From the NCBI RefSeq assembly GCF_000485595.1, contig NW_014577222.1, forward strand, positions 1 through 54,806: a stretch of 54,806 nt of DNA. The letters are read 5' to 3'. The stretch is from Priapulus caudatus (Eukaryota > Priapulida > Priapulimorpha > Priapulimorphida > Priapulidae). A program made the translations under genes and the position numbers. Within the stretch, counting starts at the first letter, position 1, and every line of letters begins with the position of its first letter. The notes beneath the pieces were generated by a model. The model saw only the letters and a program-made list of their open reading frames with translations. It did no database searches and had not been told where the DNA came from. Shown here one piece after another: positions 41,509 through 51,645 of the stretch.

Positions 41509-42234
41509 GTAATATAACGTATATATCCCCCAGAATTGTGCAGTACAGTACAACAGCACACTGTTACGTGTCCTCGATTCGACTAAATCCCTCTAAAGCT
41601 ACTCGATATCACAGGTGGCATGCCACCACTAGGACTCCTCTCACTTTTGCGGTCTGAACGAGACGCGCTGTCCGCCCTCCAGCAGTAGCGTTGCCTTCAG
41701 CTGTGTTCCCTGGTAGCCGACGTCTGCTCGCGTCACCTTCTCGGTCGCCATCGCAAACAGCAGCGCCCCCAGCTGCGGCGCGCGCGCAGGCAGCACGGCG
41801 CGGCTCTGCACCCACCCCGCCGCGACCGCCCACGGCGACCCCGCGACCTCCACGAGGCGCGCCGTGTCGTTGAGTAGGCCCTCAGCGAACTCGCGCAGCT
41901 CCGAGGCGGCGGTGATTCGTCGGAGCGTTTCGAGGTCGCGCCGGTGCGTCGCTTCCCTCAGGGAGCGGTAACCGGGATCGCGCAGGGCCTTCCAGGACGA
42001 GACGTTGCTCAGATCGTGCAGCGCGATCGGAGCCGCGTCGCCGCCATCTTGCACGGGAGACTCGACCGGCGGCAGCACGCCACCTTGTCCGAAGGAATTG
42101 GGACGTGCTCTCGGTGGGAGGCTGAAATCTTCATCGCGAACATGGGAAAACATGGCGTGGATGCGTAGGTATAGGGTGATGTAGACGAGTAGGAACATGA
42201 CTGACAGCGACACGGCAGCCGTCCTCAGCCTCAT
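37829..42234 (-). CDS. FAM20B: FAM20B-type glycosaminoglycan xylosylkinase, seven exons, complete
   Basis: Coding exons on the minus strand are 42234-41645, 41292-41206, 40987-40878, 40519-40345, 40059-39871, 39350-39291 and 38048-37829. Junctions are GT-AG and the phases fit, giving 476 codons plus TGA. Family members phosphorylate xylose in the proteoglycan linker tetrasaccharide in the Golgi. Residues about 5-28 form a type II membrane anchor. Family phrases include [45 protein letters not shown] and LAPLYQCC. The catalytic Asp361 lies in LIGNADRH and the metal-binding Asp380 in LLDN, both intact. The protein is longer than the roughly 410-residue vertebrate form, mainly in the exon 1 stem region. 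Exon 1 is markedly GC-rich and the later exons less so. Confidence 0.94.
38053..38170. repeat. (AAC)n tract next to the last FAM20B acceptor
   Basis: CAACAACAAC arrays in three blocks with AGCATGAATCTC spacers. On the gene's strand this reads TTG-rich and lies directly upstream of the exon 7 acceptor (38049-38050). Confidence 0.9.
38345..38446. repeat. Long AT-rich cruciform in FAM20B intron 6
   Basis: Two (TA)n tracts flank an imperfect 20-bp inverted repeat (ATCAAGAGTACATGATAGGA against a near-complement ending CACTCTTGAT), with about two mismatches. The whole can fold into one long hairpin. Confidence 0.75.
38700..39085. repeat. 96-bp tandem repeat in FAM20B intron 6
   Basis: About 3.5 units of 96 bp: GCGCTAGGTCAATTAGGGGC, CGAGTTA(T)AGAGCGGAAGG, AAATATGATCAAGGTCAAAG, then TAAATAAAGG and GTGACCTGGTTTTGGTA. 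An outer direct repeat CTCCCCAAGATGTGTAAGTA brackets it (about 38701 and 39035). Confidence 0.8.
41478..41508. repeat. (TA)n microsatellite
   Basis: Pure AT dinucleotide tract in FAM20B intron 1. Confidence 0.9.
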
Positions 42235-43176
42235 GTCTTAATTATATAATAATGAGTCATTTGATATGCCTAGCCTAATAGTCTGTCAATGTCTACTCTA
42301 GTGAATGATGGTCAAGCTTGAATTTGAAGTCAAGCACGGTTGATCTCGGTTCGTATATATGTCCTGTGAGTTCATAATGTATAAATGCAATGTATTCTCT
42401 CTATCTCTCCTTCACTCTTTCTCCCAATCTAATTGACAATTATGAACAGGATCCTCATACTGACATCTACAACGTAGCTGGTCGAGCTACGTAATTGTAC
42501 GAGTTGTATTGTGATATTAGGTTCTACGTTGGAAAATTTGTTTCGGAGATTAGATTCGCACAAATGTTCGACAAGTTTAGCCTCATGTCTGCACTTGATT
42601 TATTATAGCGTTTGTATCACTCTTTCTTTTAAAAACTGCACTTCCTCAAACAGTTGAGCTGGCGTACATTTCTAATTCAGATATATTCACAGTATGCCGT
42701 ATGCACTTTTCGTTTTGGCAGCAACTAGTATGCTGATACATTCATCCAAAGACATCTGAATATCTTCCAGTTCCTCTTAAAACAGGCCCTGAAAAGAAGG
42801 AAATACACTTGAAGCTACTGTTTGGGATGTGCAATTTTTGCTACTAATACATTGACACTATAAGCCATTTGGTATCAGCAGGAATATACGCATAGAGTTC
42901 TATAGATATATTCATGCTATCAGATGCAGTGTTAATTCGAATGTAGCGCTAATGAAATATGTTAGTTTGGAATGTGGCATGCTCAGCTGACACTCATGCA
43001 GACTATAGTGCGCGAGATACACAGCGGGGAAAATACATACAGTAAACGACATTTTATTAACGGGTTTATTTCAACACTGTAACTACAACACAATATAATA
43101 CAGCAATTTTTTGCTTGCAATATACTAAAGGAGTAGGTCCCACGACATCATGCCAACAATAGGTCACAGCTCTAAA
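42235..43176. other. Spacer between FAM20B and TAF1A
   Basis: About 0.9 kb upstream of the FAM20B start and downstream of TAF1A. It should contain the FAM20B promoter, but no TATA or other site can be assigned. There is no coding signal. Confidence 0.4.
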
Positions 43177-43182
43177 TTTATT
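43177..43182 (-). promoter_or_regulatory. Candidate polyadenylation signal, TAF1A
   Basis: AATAAA on the minus strand about 170 bases after the stop, just beyond the decayed duplicate of the gene's 3' end. Another candidate lies at 43053-43058. Confidence 0.3.
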
Positions 43183-43197
43183 ACACTATTAAATTTA

Positions 43198-43332
43198 CGT
43201 TCTCAGAGATGTTATTGTCAAGTTATTATGCTCCTAAATTTATATACTATCATAAGATTTTCCCTACACCCGAATTTTAGCACTGACTGCAAGCTGAAGA
43301 TTCCTAACTCTCAAGATTAGGATCTGCAAGAT
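43198..43332 (-). pseudogene. Decayed tandem duplicate of the TAF1A 3' end
   Basis: This segment repeats 43334-43460, the last coding codons plus stop region of TAF1A, in direct orientation. Shared phrases are CTCAGAGATGTTA, GTCAAGTTATTATGCT, GACTGCAAGCTGAA and GATCTGCAAGA. By eye roughly four bases in five agree. The reading frame is disrupted, so it is not a second terminal exon in its present form. Confidence 0.8.
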
Positions 43333-43353
43333 GCTTTCTCAGAGATGTTACTG

Positions 43354-44787
43354 TCAAGTTATTATGCTGCTACTCACTTTATCATACAATTTCCCCCACG
43401 CCCGATTCCTAGCATTGACTGCAAGCTGAAACTTACTCTCAAGATCAGGATCTGCAAGAATTTGCTGATAAGCTTTCTTTAAGAACTTCGATTCACTTTC
43501 ACCCAAAATGACCGCAACTACAGCTTTGCTGACTAACAACAAAAGATCGTCACCGTTCGCATGAAACTCTGTAAAGTGGTAAGTAGGCCACCAAGATTTC
43601 CTATCTATCCAGAGGTCAAGGGCACCTTCAACCTCCGCCTCTGAACCGACGCTAAGGAGAACGTCGCTGAGTTTTTGCCACGGCCGCCTGTCGTGCTGCC
43701 ACGCGGCGTAATCTAGCATGTCAAACAACACTGCCATCTTCTTCACAGCATCGTCGTCACCGAGGAGATCTACATAATCTAACATCAATTCATCTGACGG
43801 GTTCACCTCTGCATACCCTTCGAGTATGTCCAAGAGTTCGGCGGCGGTGGCTCCGCGCTTCGCCACGGCCGCGTACAGGTACCTGTGCGCGTTCGGGTTG
43901 TCCGGATTCCGCGTCCTGTAGCGGCGCAGCACGTCGACGCTCGACACGCTCAGGTGCTGCTGCGAGCTGTCAATGAGATGCACGTACTTCGTCACGAACG
44001 CGTCGCACACGCCCGGCTCGTCGAGCAGCTTCTCGAAGGCGACCATCGCCATCTCGGCGTGATTGCGCAGCGACTCCTCGTGACCCATCTTCTGCGTCTC
44101 GTACAGGTAGTCGCCGCCCGTCTCCGTCTCCGCCGCCGTCGTTGCCGCCGCCGCCAGCGTCCGCAGCTGCTGCCGGTCAATGAGCCACTCGGCGTACTGC
44201 GTCATGCCGCGGTACGCGGTCAGCGCGCGTCGCACGGCCCGCGTGCGCGCCGTGCCGCTGCTCTCCTGCGGCGGCGGCGCCGCGGCCACCGCGCCGAACG
44301 CCTGGTGGAGCTCGTTGATGCGTCCCTCGCGCAGCAGATGCAGGATGTAGAGCAGGGCGTATTCGGGCGCCTCCTCGTGCAGCGCCCCCTGCGCATGCCG
44401 CATCAGCATCGCCAGTGCCCCCTCGCTCGCGCGCAGCCGCAGCAGCGACTCTATGCCCGCGCGCCACACGGCGGCGGTGCCCGCGCGCGACCTCAAGTCG
44501 GTCTGGCGCATGAGCACGGCGAGTAGACGGGCGGCGTCGGACCAGCGGTGCGCGGCCATCGCCTCGGAGAGAGAGATCAGCAGCTGGTTGCTCCAGTTGA
44601 GCATGCGCGTGTCGAGGAGCCGGCCGGTGACGGCGCGCGCGGCCGCCGGCACGATCGTCTCGTAGTCGTCCGCCTCATCGTCGTGACGATGTGGGTCGAG
44701 CAGGCGGGAGACGAGGTTCTTGAGTGCGGCGAGGTCTGATACGTGTATCGCGAGCATGGAAGAGCGCCAGCGTAGATCCTCCGCCAT
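43354..44787 (-). CDS. TAF1A: TAF1A, RNA polymerase I SL1/TIF-IB subunit
   Basis: An uninterrupted 477-codon frame. TAF1A is part of the SL1 complex that recruits RNA polymerase I to rDNA promoters in the nucleolus. I recognise the family from the helical, TPR-like N-terminal half (WSNQLLISLSEAMAAHRW, LRSRAGTAAVWRAGIESLL) and the C-terminal phrase RKSWWPTYHF (Trp399-Trp400), which matches the conserved motif of vertebrate TAF1A. Length is close to human TAF1A (450). The start chosen is the first ATG of the frame (44787), giving MAEDLRWRSS. Two points are odd. The 5' two-thirds is very GC-rich and the 3' third is not. The stop follows AAAGTGAGTAG, a good donor sequence, so a short extra 3' exon is possible. 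Confidence 0.87.
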   Translation of the reverse strand: MAEDLRWRSSMLAIHVSDLAALKNLVSRLLDPHRHDDEADDYETIVPAAARAVTGRLLDTRMLNWSNQLLISLSEAMAAHRWSDAARLLAVLMRQTDLRSRAGTAAVWRAGIESLLRLRASEGALAMLMRHAQGALHEEAPEYALLYILHLLREGRINELHQAFGAVAAAPPPQESSGTARTRAVRRALTAYRGMTQYAEWLIDRQQLRTLAAAATTAAETETGGDYLYETQKMGHEESLRNHAEMAMVAFEKLLDEPGVCDAFVTKYVHLIDSSQQHLSVSSVDVLRRYRTRNPDNPNAHRYLYAAVAKRGATAAELLDILEGYAEVNPSDELMLDYVDLLGDDDAVKKMAVLFDMLDYAAWQHDRRPWQKLSDVLLSVGSEAEVEGALDLWIDRKSWWPTYHFTEFHANGDDLLLLVSKAVVAVILGESESKFLKKAYQQILADPDLESKFQLAVNARNRAWGKLYDKVSSSIIT

Positions 44788-47700
44788 GACGGTCAGGTGA
44801 CGCGTTCACACGCCTCCGTGCGCTAGACTGAACGTAAAATCCTCCGGTCCCTCCTTCTGTTGGCTCTCTTATGGTTTTTCTAAACAGTGTTCGTTTTCCT
44901 CGAATATCCCTTCTAGAGCATCACAAACCCTCTGCTTCAATAGTAGTAGGGTGACATCACACACGCGAATATCTTCAATGAATATTTTCACGAGTGTTGA
45001 GTATTTGAGTAATTATAGAATCTCCTTCTGCTACCTTGAGCTAATTTTTCTCGAGATATTTTCTGATCTGGTTGTCGGTTAACGTTCACACAAGTCTTCG
45101 TCTTTCTGTCGACTTCCTTGTGGTTTCCCGCTAATAGACGCTTGTTTGCCAAAGAATGAGGATGAGAACAAGACTGCAATCACCATGATCCTGATACAAA
45201 ACCAAGGTCAGTTAGCGGTTTGGTTACGGGGAAACCTGGGTGACAACAGCCAGTTGTGACATGTAAGCTTCTTCTTGCGATGCAATTCAACGCTGAAATA
45301 AGAAACAAGCGGGAGTGCTATATACACACGCGTCTAGTCACTTTAGTGAATGTTAAGATGGCCATGCTGGTAGTTGTGAATCTCCGATGAAAAGTGGCCG
45401 ATTTTGTAAAAGTTCAAAATGTTTCCTAGGTTATGCTAATGCAAGTTGTGTAATACACTCCCACACTCATACAAATAGTACTGTGTGTTAAGTATGATAA
45501 ATGTTTTTTTGCAATATTACTACACAAAACTAATTAGGAATAAGGTTTACACACAAATTTATTGCATACAAACACGTATGACTATAAAGGCGTTAAGCCA
45601 ACAACTACGTCGATCAGAAACACACAAATACGCAACATTAATTAATGAGATGCCTCGTGCTCATATATAGCCATTGTCACCATGACTCAACAACCACTTC
45701 ATTTTCCTAATCCGTGGAATTTTGGAGTCACCCACTTTACAAATTAGATCACTCTGATGTTTGCACCCCTTTACAATGCTTTACACTGAGCAGGGCAACT
45801 AATTACATCACTGACGTCAAAAACTCATTAGATTTTGGTAGGCACGTTCATCAGGCAGCCATATCCACTTAGTGGCAGCTCATCAGAAACTGATTGCACG
45901 GCAAAGCTTCGAAAAGAAGAACGGCTATAGATACAACCGAGAGCTAATAACACGTGTATTACATGTATAATTGTACACGTATTACATGTAATGCGCGTAT
46001 TATTAGCCCTTGATACAACCATAAACACATAGATCTTTACAATTATGTATAGATATGACCTTGATAGAAACATGAGCATGTCCAGATATAATGGGATTTT
46101 GTACTTTTATACACTGTATAGATATTTTACACTATATAAAGATATGTTCATCAACAACTAGCGGCTAAAACGGCAACGTTACGTGAGCACTGCACAAGTC
46201 CATGTTAATACTAGTCAGTAGTCCTGAACTCTGGTGATGGTCACACATATACAAACATGTTATAAGGGCCTGTTGATCCTATCCAATATCATATGCAATT
46301 ACGGATTATGAAAAATACTGATGCCATCCAATTGTAAATTTGTTTATGACAATTATTTATGAATTATTAAATTAAGTAAACCCTGACCACAATAAAAACT
46401 CTCAGACATGATTACAGGTTCAAACGTTTACATACAATTTATACTATGGGTTTATACAAAATGACATACAAAAACAACAATTACGTTTCTACTATGTACA
46501 GTATAAAGTTGGGGTGTAAATAGGAATCGAATATCAGGAGAGCATTATACATATATATGTGTGTGAATCATATTTCCTACCTGACATATGTTGCTCACTC
46601 TGTAGTAAACAGCATTTTGTAATTACTTCTGTCTGATGCAAACCCCTCAGGACCCACAATACTAAAATCACTCGTTAATGACATTATATTATAATATCAC
46701 TTTAACATTTTATATAAACAATCAGGTGATAGTATTAATTCCATTTAGGTGTCATAGAAATTCAAACGTTTAGAATTCAGTGCCATTTTTTCAAAGCATA
46801 TATTGCTCATATTGCATCTTACGCAGGGGGTCAATATTAAACACTAATATCACAGAACGGACTCATTATGACTAGCTATAGCTACACATACATCTATGCA
46901 TGCAATTATAACATTACATAAAACTGATGAAAACTACACCTAATTAATACCTAGTTAGAATATAATAACTAAAAATTAATTCTGCTGAAAAATTAATGCC
47001 ATTATTTGACTGCCACACGCAGTCGACATTATTTCTATGTATGTACTATGAAACTTCTTACTCAAGGCAAGCATACAGAAAACATATATATATATATAGT
47101 TACACAGTAGTGACAGTACTGTGAATTAACCTACATTCAGAGTACAGATTTTTTCACGGTTCTAGTACTTTGCACTACTACATTTGCATTTTGGTTTAAC
47201 CTTAGACATGTGTAATTATATTGGTGCATCTGTTATACTATAATGAAATCCTACCTCACATTACATACACACCGTCACGGATTAAGATTTTAGGAATGAC
47301 GAATTTAAAATTGCAGGTCGTGTACTGCAAATAATAAATGAATAACTGCTGAATAGTTTGATGACTTCTTTTTGGATTTTCTTATACAACACAAGAACAC
47401 GATTAATAGGCACAAATTGTATATTATAAAGATTGACTTGGTCCACAATATTTCAAAAATATATAGATTATGCAAATGCTTAAAAACATGTATATATATA
47501 GATATAGATATGCACAAAAACTGAACATTAAATTGAATTTTACTGAATGAGACTTCATTGATTAAGACTTTATCTGACATGTTCTCATTGCTACCTAACC
47601 TACCTAACCTGGTTTATTATATATGTGGATACTTCTAAAATATAGATCTTGAATGAACAGCATATACAACATTCCTTTACACAACATGAACCATTCCTTT

Positions 47701-47850
47701 ATTGTGGAATGACGTATTAATCTGAACTTGGCTAAGCACTACACAATTTTGATGCAAGTGAATCAATCCTAAAAGCATGTACACGTGCACATTTTATACT
47801 CCTGACAATTGATGAAATTACGAAGTAATGAAACAGCAAGGCAGGTGATA
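44788..47850. other. Gene-free 3 kb upstream of TAF1A
   Basis: AT-rich; no coding or RNA gene is supported. The only structure noted is an imperfect 25-bp inverted repeat at 45943-45967 and 45983-46007, listed separately. Confidence 0.45.
45943..46007. repeat. Imperfect 25-bp inverted repeat
   Basis: Arms beginning GCTAATAACACGTGTATTAC (45943-45967) and the near-complement at 45983-46007 differ at four positions, leaving a 15-nt loop. No known RNA is recognised. Confidence 0.65.
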
Positions 47851-47852
47851 CT

Positions 47853-48665
47853 ACTGCAACACCATTGGTCGACATTTCCCCTCAGTCACCTTACTGAAAC
47901 ACTATTGGTCGACATTTCCCCTCAGTCACCTTACTGAAACACTATTGGTCGACATTTTCCTTCATATACCTTACTAAAACACGATTGGTCGACATTTTCC
48001 TACAGTCACCTAACTAAAACACTATTGGTTGACATTTTCCTCCGGTCACCTTACTGAAACACAGGGCTGCCAACATTAGGTGATAGGCGAGAGTGAGACG
48101 CGAGAGTGAGATGCGAGGGAGCGAAGCGACCGAGTGGGGGTGGGTGTAGGAGGGTGATTCCCCCCTCCCACGGTAGGGAGCTTTTGCATTTTATAACTTC
48201 AATTTGGGCAATTTGGTGCACACTAAACTGACTGTTTTCAGATATATTGTAAGATTTTTTTGCTGTGCGTGAGATATTTCAGCGTTTTATTCATGAAGAG
48301 ATATTCATGAAGAGATATCTCAGCATTTTTTTGCTGTGCGTGAGATATTGTAAGATCAGCGTGAGAGCGTGAGATTTGGTCAAAATGCGTGAGAGTTGGC
48401 AGCCCTGGAAACACTATTGGTCAACATTTTCCTTCATTCACCTTACTAAAACACCATTTAATAGTCAACATTTTCCTACAGTCACCTTACTGAAACACTA
48501 TTGGTCAACATTTTCCTTCATTCACCTTACTAAAACACCATTAGACTACATTTTCCTACAGTCACCTTACTGAAACACCATTGGTCGACATTTACCTTCA
48601 GTCACCTTACTGAAATGCTATTGGTCGACATTTTCCTTTAGTCACCCTTACTGAAACACCATTGG
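47853..48665. repeat. 40-bp minisatellite running into the LRRC58-like stop codon
   Basis: Units near ACACTATTGGTCGACATTTT followed by CCTTCAGTCACCTTACTGAA, about five before and six after an inserted element (48062-48407). Its right edge overlaps the final codons of the LRR gene, whose stop codon is taken from the repeat. Confidence 0.9.
48062..48407. mobile_element. 346-bp hAT-like MITE inside the minisatellite
   Basis: Perfect 13-bp terminal inverted repeats, CAGGGCTGCCAAC and GTTGGCAGCCCTG. The flanks give a 6-bp direct repeat GAAACA (48056-48061 and 48408-48413); removing the element and one GAAACA restores a normal 40-bp unit. There are internal direct repeats (GAAGAGATATTCATG, GCTGTGCGTGAGATAT). 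It is non-coding and inserted after the minisatellite had formed. Confidence 0.85.
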
Positions 48666-50045
48666 CCGACATTTGTTCTTCCTGAACGGCGAACAGATGT
48701 TCTGATATATCGGAACGCGGAAGAACATCCCAATGCTGTCGAACACGAGGCTCGACTGGCAGTACGTGAAGAAGGGTCCGCCGCAGTTGCAGCACTGTCG
48801 CGGCGCGCGCAGCATGTTGTGCAGGTCGCGCGGCAGCCCCGCCGCCTCCCACGCGACGCCGTGCGCCACCACGCCGCGGCAGCACGACTCGAGCAGCGGC
48901 GGCACGCGCGACGCGGGCCGCCGCTGCAGCGCCGCGATCGCATCGCTCTCGCCCTCCTCGACGAGCGGGTTGTTGACGGCCGTGAACGTGTAGAGCCGCA
49001 GCATCCTGAGCGACGCCGGGAAGTAGCGCAGCGCGTTGTTGCGCACGTGCAGCTCCTTCAGCTGCTGCAGCCGGCCGATCTGCGCCGGCAGCTCGCGCAG
49101 CCGATTGTTCGACAGCCAGAGCCGAATGAGGGACCCGCACTGCGCGAGCGCGTCGGGCAGCCGCGTCAGCGCGCAGTCGGACACGTCGAGCTCCTGCAGG
49201 CGGCGCAGCGCGCTGATGCGCTCCGGCAGCGCGCGCAGCGGGTTCTCGCCGAGGTACAGCGTCGTCACGTTGCTGAGCTCGCAGATCTCGACGGGGAGGC
49301 GCTCGAGGCAGTTCGAGTGCGCGCTGACCTCGCGCAGCGCGGTCAGCCGGCCGATGCTCGCCGGCAGGCTCTCGAGCGCGTTGTTCGTCACGTTGAGCAC
49401 GGCGAGCGCGCGCAGGTCGCCGATCGCGTCCGGCAGCGAGCGCAGCATGTTGTTCTTCAGGTCGAGCTCGTAGAGCTGCTCGAGCCGGCCGATGCCCTTC
49501 GGCAGCGACGTCAGACAGTTGTACTGCAGGAACAGCTCCTGCAGGCCGCGCAGGCAGCCGATCTCCTCGGGGATGTCCGGCAGCCGGTTGTTCGACATGT
49601 TGAGCGAGGCGAGCTGCACGCCGATGAAGCCGATGCGGCTCGGGCAGCACGTCAGGTGCATGTAGCTGACGTCGATCTCGTGCGGCTTCGTGCGGCACGC
49701 CTCCTCGACGACCATGTACACCGTGTCCCAGCTGGCCTGCGAGCTCCGGCACGTCGGCCAGCCGCTCCAGCCCATGCGCTCGGCGAGGCCGCGACGCGCC
49801 GCCGGCTTCCGCTTCACGACGCCCGTCGTCGCCGCGGCAACGCTCGGGGGCGGCGGCGGCGGCGGCGCTCCATCGAGACGCGAGCCCTTGCCGCCGCGGA
49901 CCGCCGCCCCCGCCGGTGGTTTCGTCGCGGGATGCAGGTAGCTGTGCAGCAGACCCCAGACGACGCAGGCGACGGACACGGCGAGCGACATCGCCACGGC
50001 GACGGCGACCGTCGTCGTTCCCAGGTCGCCGCCGACGAAGATCAT
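48648..50045 (-). CDS. LRRC58: LRRC58-like leucine-rich-repeat protein
   Basis: An uninterrupted 465-codon frame. It begins with a hydrophobic segment (about residues 11-34) and a proline-rich stretch (PPPPPPP, about 61-67). About ten 23-residue leucine-rich repeats follow (about 123-365; typical unit LYELDLKNNMLRSLPDAIGDLRA without gaps). The C-terminal domain resembles LRRC58: GLPRDLHNML, then cysteines 418, 419, 421 and 429 and a final ICSP (Cys451), a likely metal site. LRR domains of this type bind proteins; I assign no catalytic role. The N-terminal membrane-anchor-like segment is not something I expect in vertebrate LRRC58, so a downstream start is possible. Codon use is extremely GC-rich. 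The last 11 or so residues come from the adjoining minisatellite. Confidence 0.85.
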   Translation of the reverse strand: MIFVGGDLGTTTVAVAVAMSLAVSVACVVWGLLHSYLHPATKPPAGAAVRGGKGSRLDGAPPPPPPPSVAAATTGVVKRKPAARRGLAERMGWSGWPTCRSSQASWDTVYMVVEEACRTKPHEIDVSYMHLTCCPSRIGFIGVQLASLNMSNNRLPDIPEEIGCLRGLQELFLQYNCLTSLPKGIGRLEQLYELDLKNNMLRSLPDAIGDLRALAVLNVTNNALESLPASIGRLTALREVSAHSNCLERLPVEICELSNVTTLYLGENPLRALPERISALRRLQELDVSDCALTRLPDALAQCGSLIRLWLSNNRLRELPAQIGRLQQLKELHVRNNALRYFPASLRMLRLYTFTAVNNPLVEEGESDAIAALQRRPASRVPPLLESCCRGVVAHGVAWEAAGLPRDLHNMLRAPRQCCNCGGPFFTYCQSSLVFDSIGMFFRVPIYQNICSPFRKNKCRPMVFQ

Positions 50046-50435
50046 TTTCGTGTGCGGTGGAGAGGTCGCGTGGAGGTCGTCAGCGAGACGCGGCTGCCGG
50101 GCGGCGGGTCACGTGCATCGCCTCACGAGTCACAAATGAACGTGATTGCTGTCCCCCGAGGTGAATCCTGCACACTTCTTTGACACGCGAAAATTACGAG
50201 CGGCGATTCAGATGGCACATTAGCCTGGCTCTTTCAGTCAAAGGCCTAAAATAGGCCAGAAACAATGAAGGGAATGGCACTTTAGTGGTAGGCCACCCAT
50301 AAAATATCCATCATTCGCCACAGTTTAACTGCCACATTAGAATCCTGGATGATCTGAGCAAAGTTTTTTTGAACTTTTACATTTTCCTGGGGTTAATTTC
50401 TTAACTTGTATACATGTATACACGTATAGTACATA
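50046..50435. other. Upstream flank of the LRRC58-like gene
   Basis: GC-rich for about 120 bases beyond the start codon, then AT-rich. The promoter is presumably here, but no element can be named. Confidence 0.4.
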
Positions 50436-51026
50436 CAGGGGTCGAAATAAGTGATGGTCTGATGGTCCAGGGCCATCAAATAATCAGGAGGACCATCAGA
50501 TTATCAAAGTCAATGGTCCGACAGACCATTGAATATTTTGGTCCCATTTTACGGTAATTTTCTTTGAAGTTTCACGTGCAATATTCCAAGGATAGTGAGG
50601 ATTATGTTGAAGAGGAAGATGAACAAATATTAGATAAGATGGACATGATGGAGTGTGCCAAGAAGGCTTATAATCACTTGAATTAGTTACTTGACTGAAG
50701 GATGTTAACTGTATTAAATGAATGAACGTGCTTCTAAGAAATATTTGAGACATACTATATTCCGGTGTTATGGGTTCAACTAAATTAAATACTAAAACAA
50801 CTTTATTAACCAATATACTATTAAAGTGAATAAACAATTACTGTATTGTTTAATACATTCATTGCAGGTGAATAATTAAACAATTTTATCACCTTGTAAA
50901 ATCTATTTCTTACGCTTGCACGCCGCATTACTATTAGAGAACAATTTGAAATTTAGGAGGACCATCTAAATTTCAAACTAGATGGTCCTGTGGACCATCT
51001 CTTTTTTCTCCTCATTTCTACCCCTG
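50436..51026. mobile_element. 591-bp hAT-like element
   Basis: Terminal repeats CAGGGGTCGAAAT (50436-50448) and ATTTCTACCCCTG (51014-51026) agree at 12 of 13 positions. Subterminal GATGGTCC/GGACCATC phrases recur in both orientations at both ends. No exact target-site duplication remains. It is non-coding. The end sequence is close to that of the 33088-33431 family, but the interior differs. Confidence 0.7.
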
Positions 51027-51645
51027 TAGACAGATCCACAGATATATTCTTCTCTAATTCACCAACCTACAGTTCAAATGCTGACTATATGGGGTTACTG
51101 CAAACATGAATACCGTTAAGAGTGAGATTTATTTACATATAACATCAAAAAGGGGTATAGCATGCCCTTGCTCAAATATCACCACTGACGCACACTACAA
51201 ATATGACAATTAAATCACACGTTCAACAAGCAATCGTACGAAGCAAATACAGACAGCGACTGCTAACAAATAGGTTTAAATAAAAAACTGCTAGAAATGT
51301 CGGCAAAAAGTTCACAAGGGATAGTTGGACAGCATGTTCAAAGGGTGCCTTGAAAAGATAGCCAACCACAGATCTGATCATATATCTAAAAAGTTAAAGC
51401 TCTCTACACAATAATTGTTTAGGGAAATGTATAAATTTCTACACTCTAAAAAAAGCTTGGGGAACTAAGGGAAACTCAGCACTAGAAGCAGAATGACAGA
51501 AAAAGCATTATAAAAATATGTACTAAAAATACTGTAATTCGTACAAATTATGTACACAAATTATGTACACAATTTACTGCAACAAATCATCAATATACAT
51601 GCAAAAGAATTAGGTATGATTTTTCAGGCAAGACCAAGAACTTTA

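Noticed and set aside
43885-44526. 213-codon plus-strand frame opposite TAF1A
   Set aside because: Low-complexity Arg/Gln/Leu shadow of GC-rich coding DNA, no family resemblance.
48607-49752. 381-codon minus-strand frame overlapping the LRR gene
   Set aside because: Same strand, other frame; Ala/Arg-rich with no motif, explained by high GC.
48819-50183. 454-codon open frame on the plus strand opposite the LRR gene
   Set aside because: Arg/Ala/Gln-rich shadow of a GC-rich leucine-rich-repeat coding sequence; the minus-strand frame carries the family motifs.
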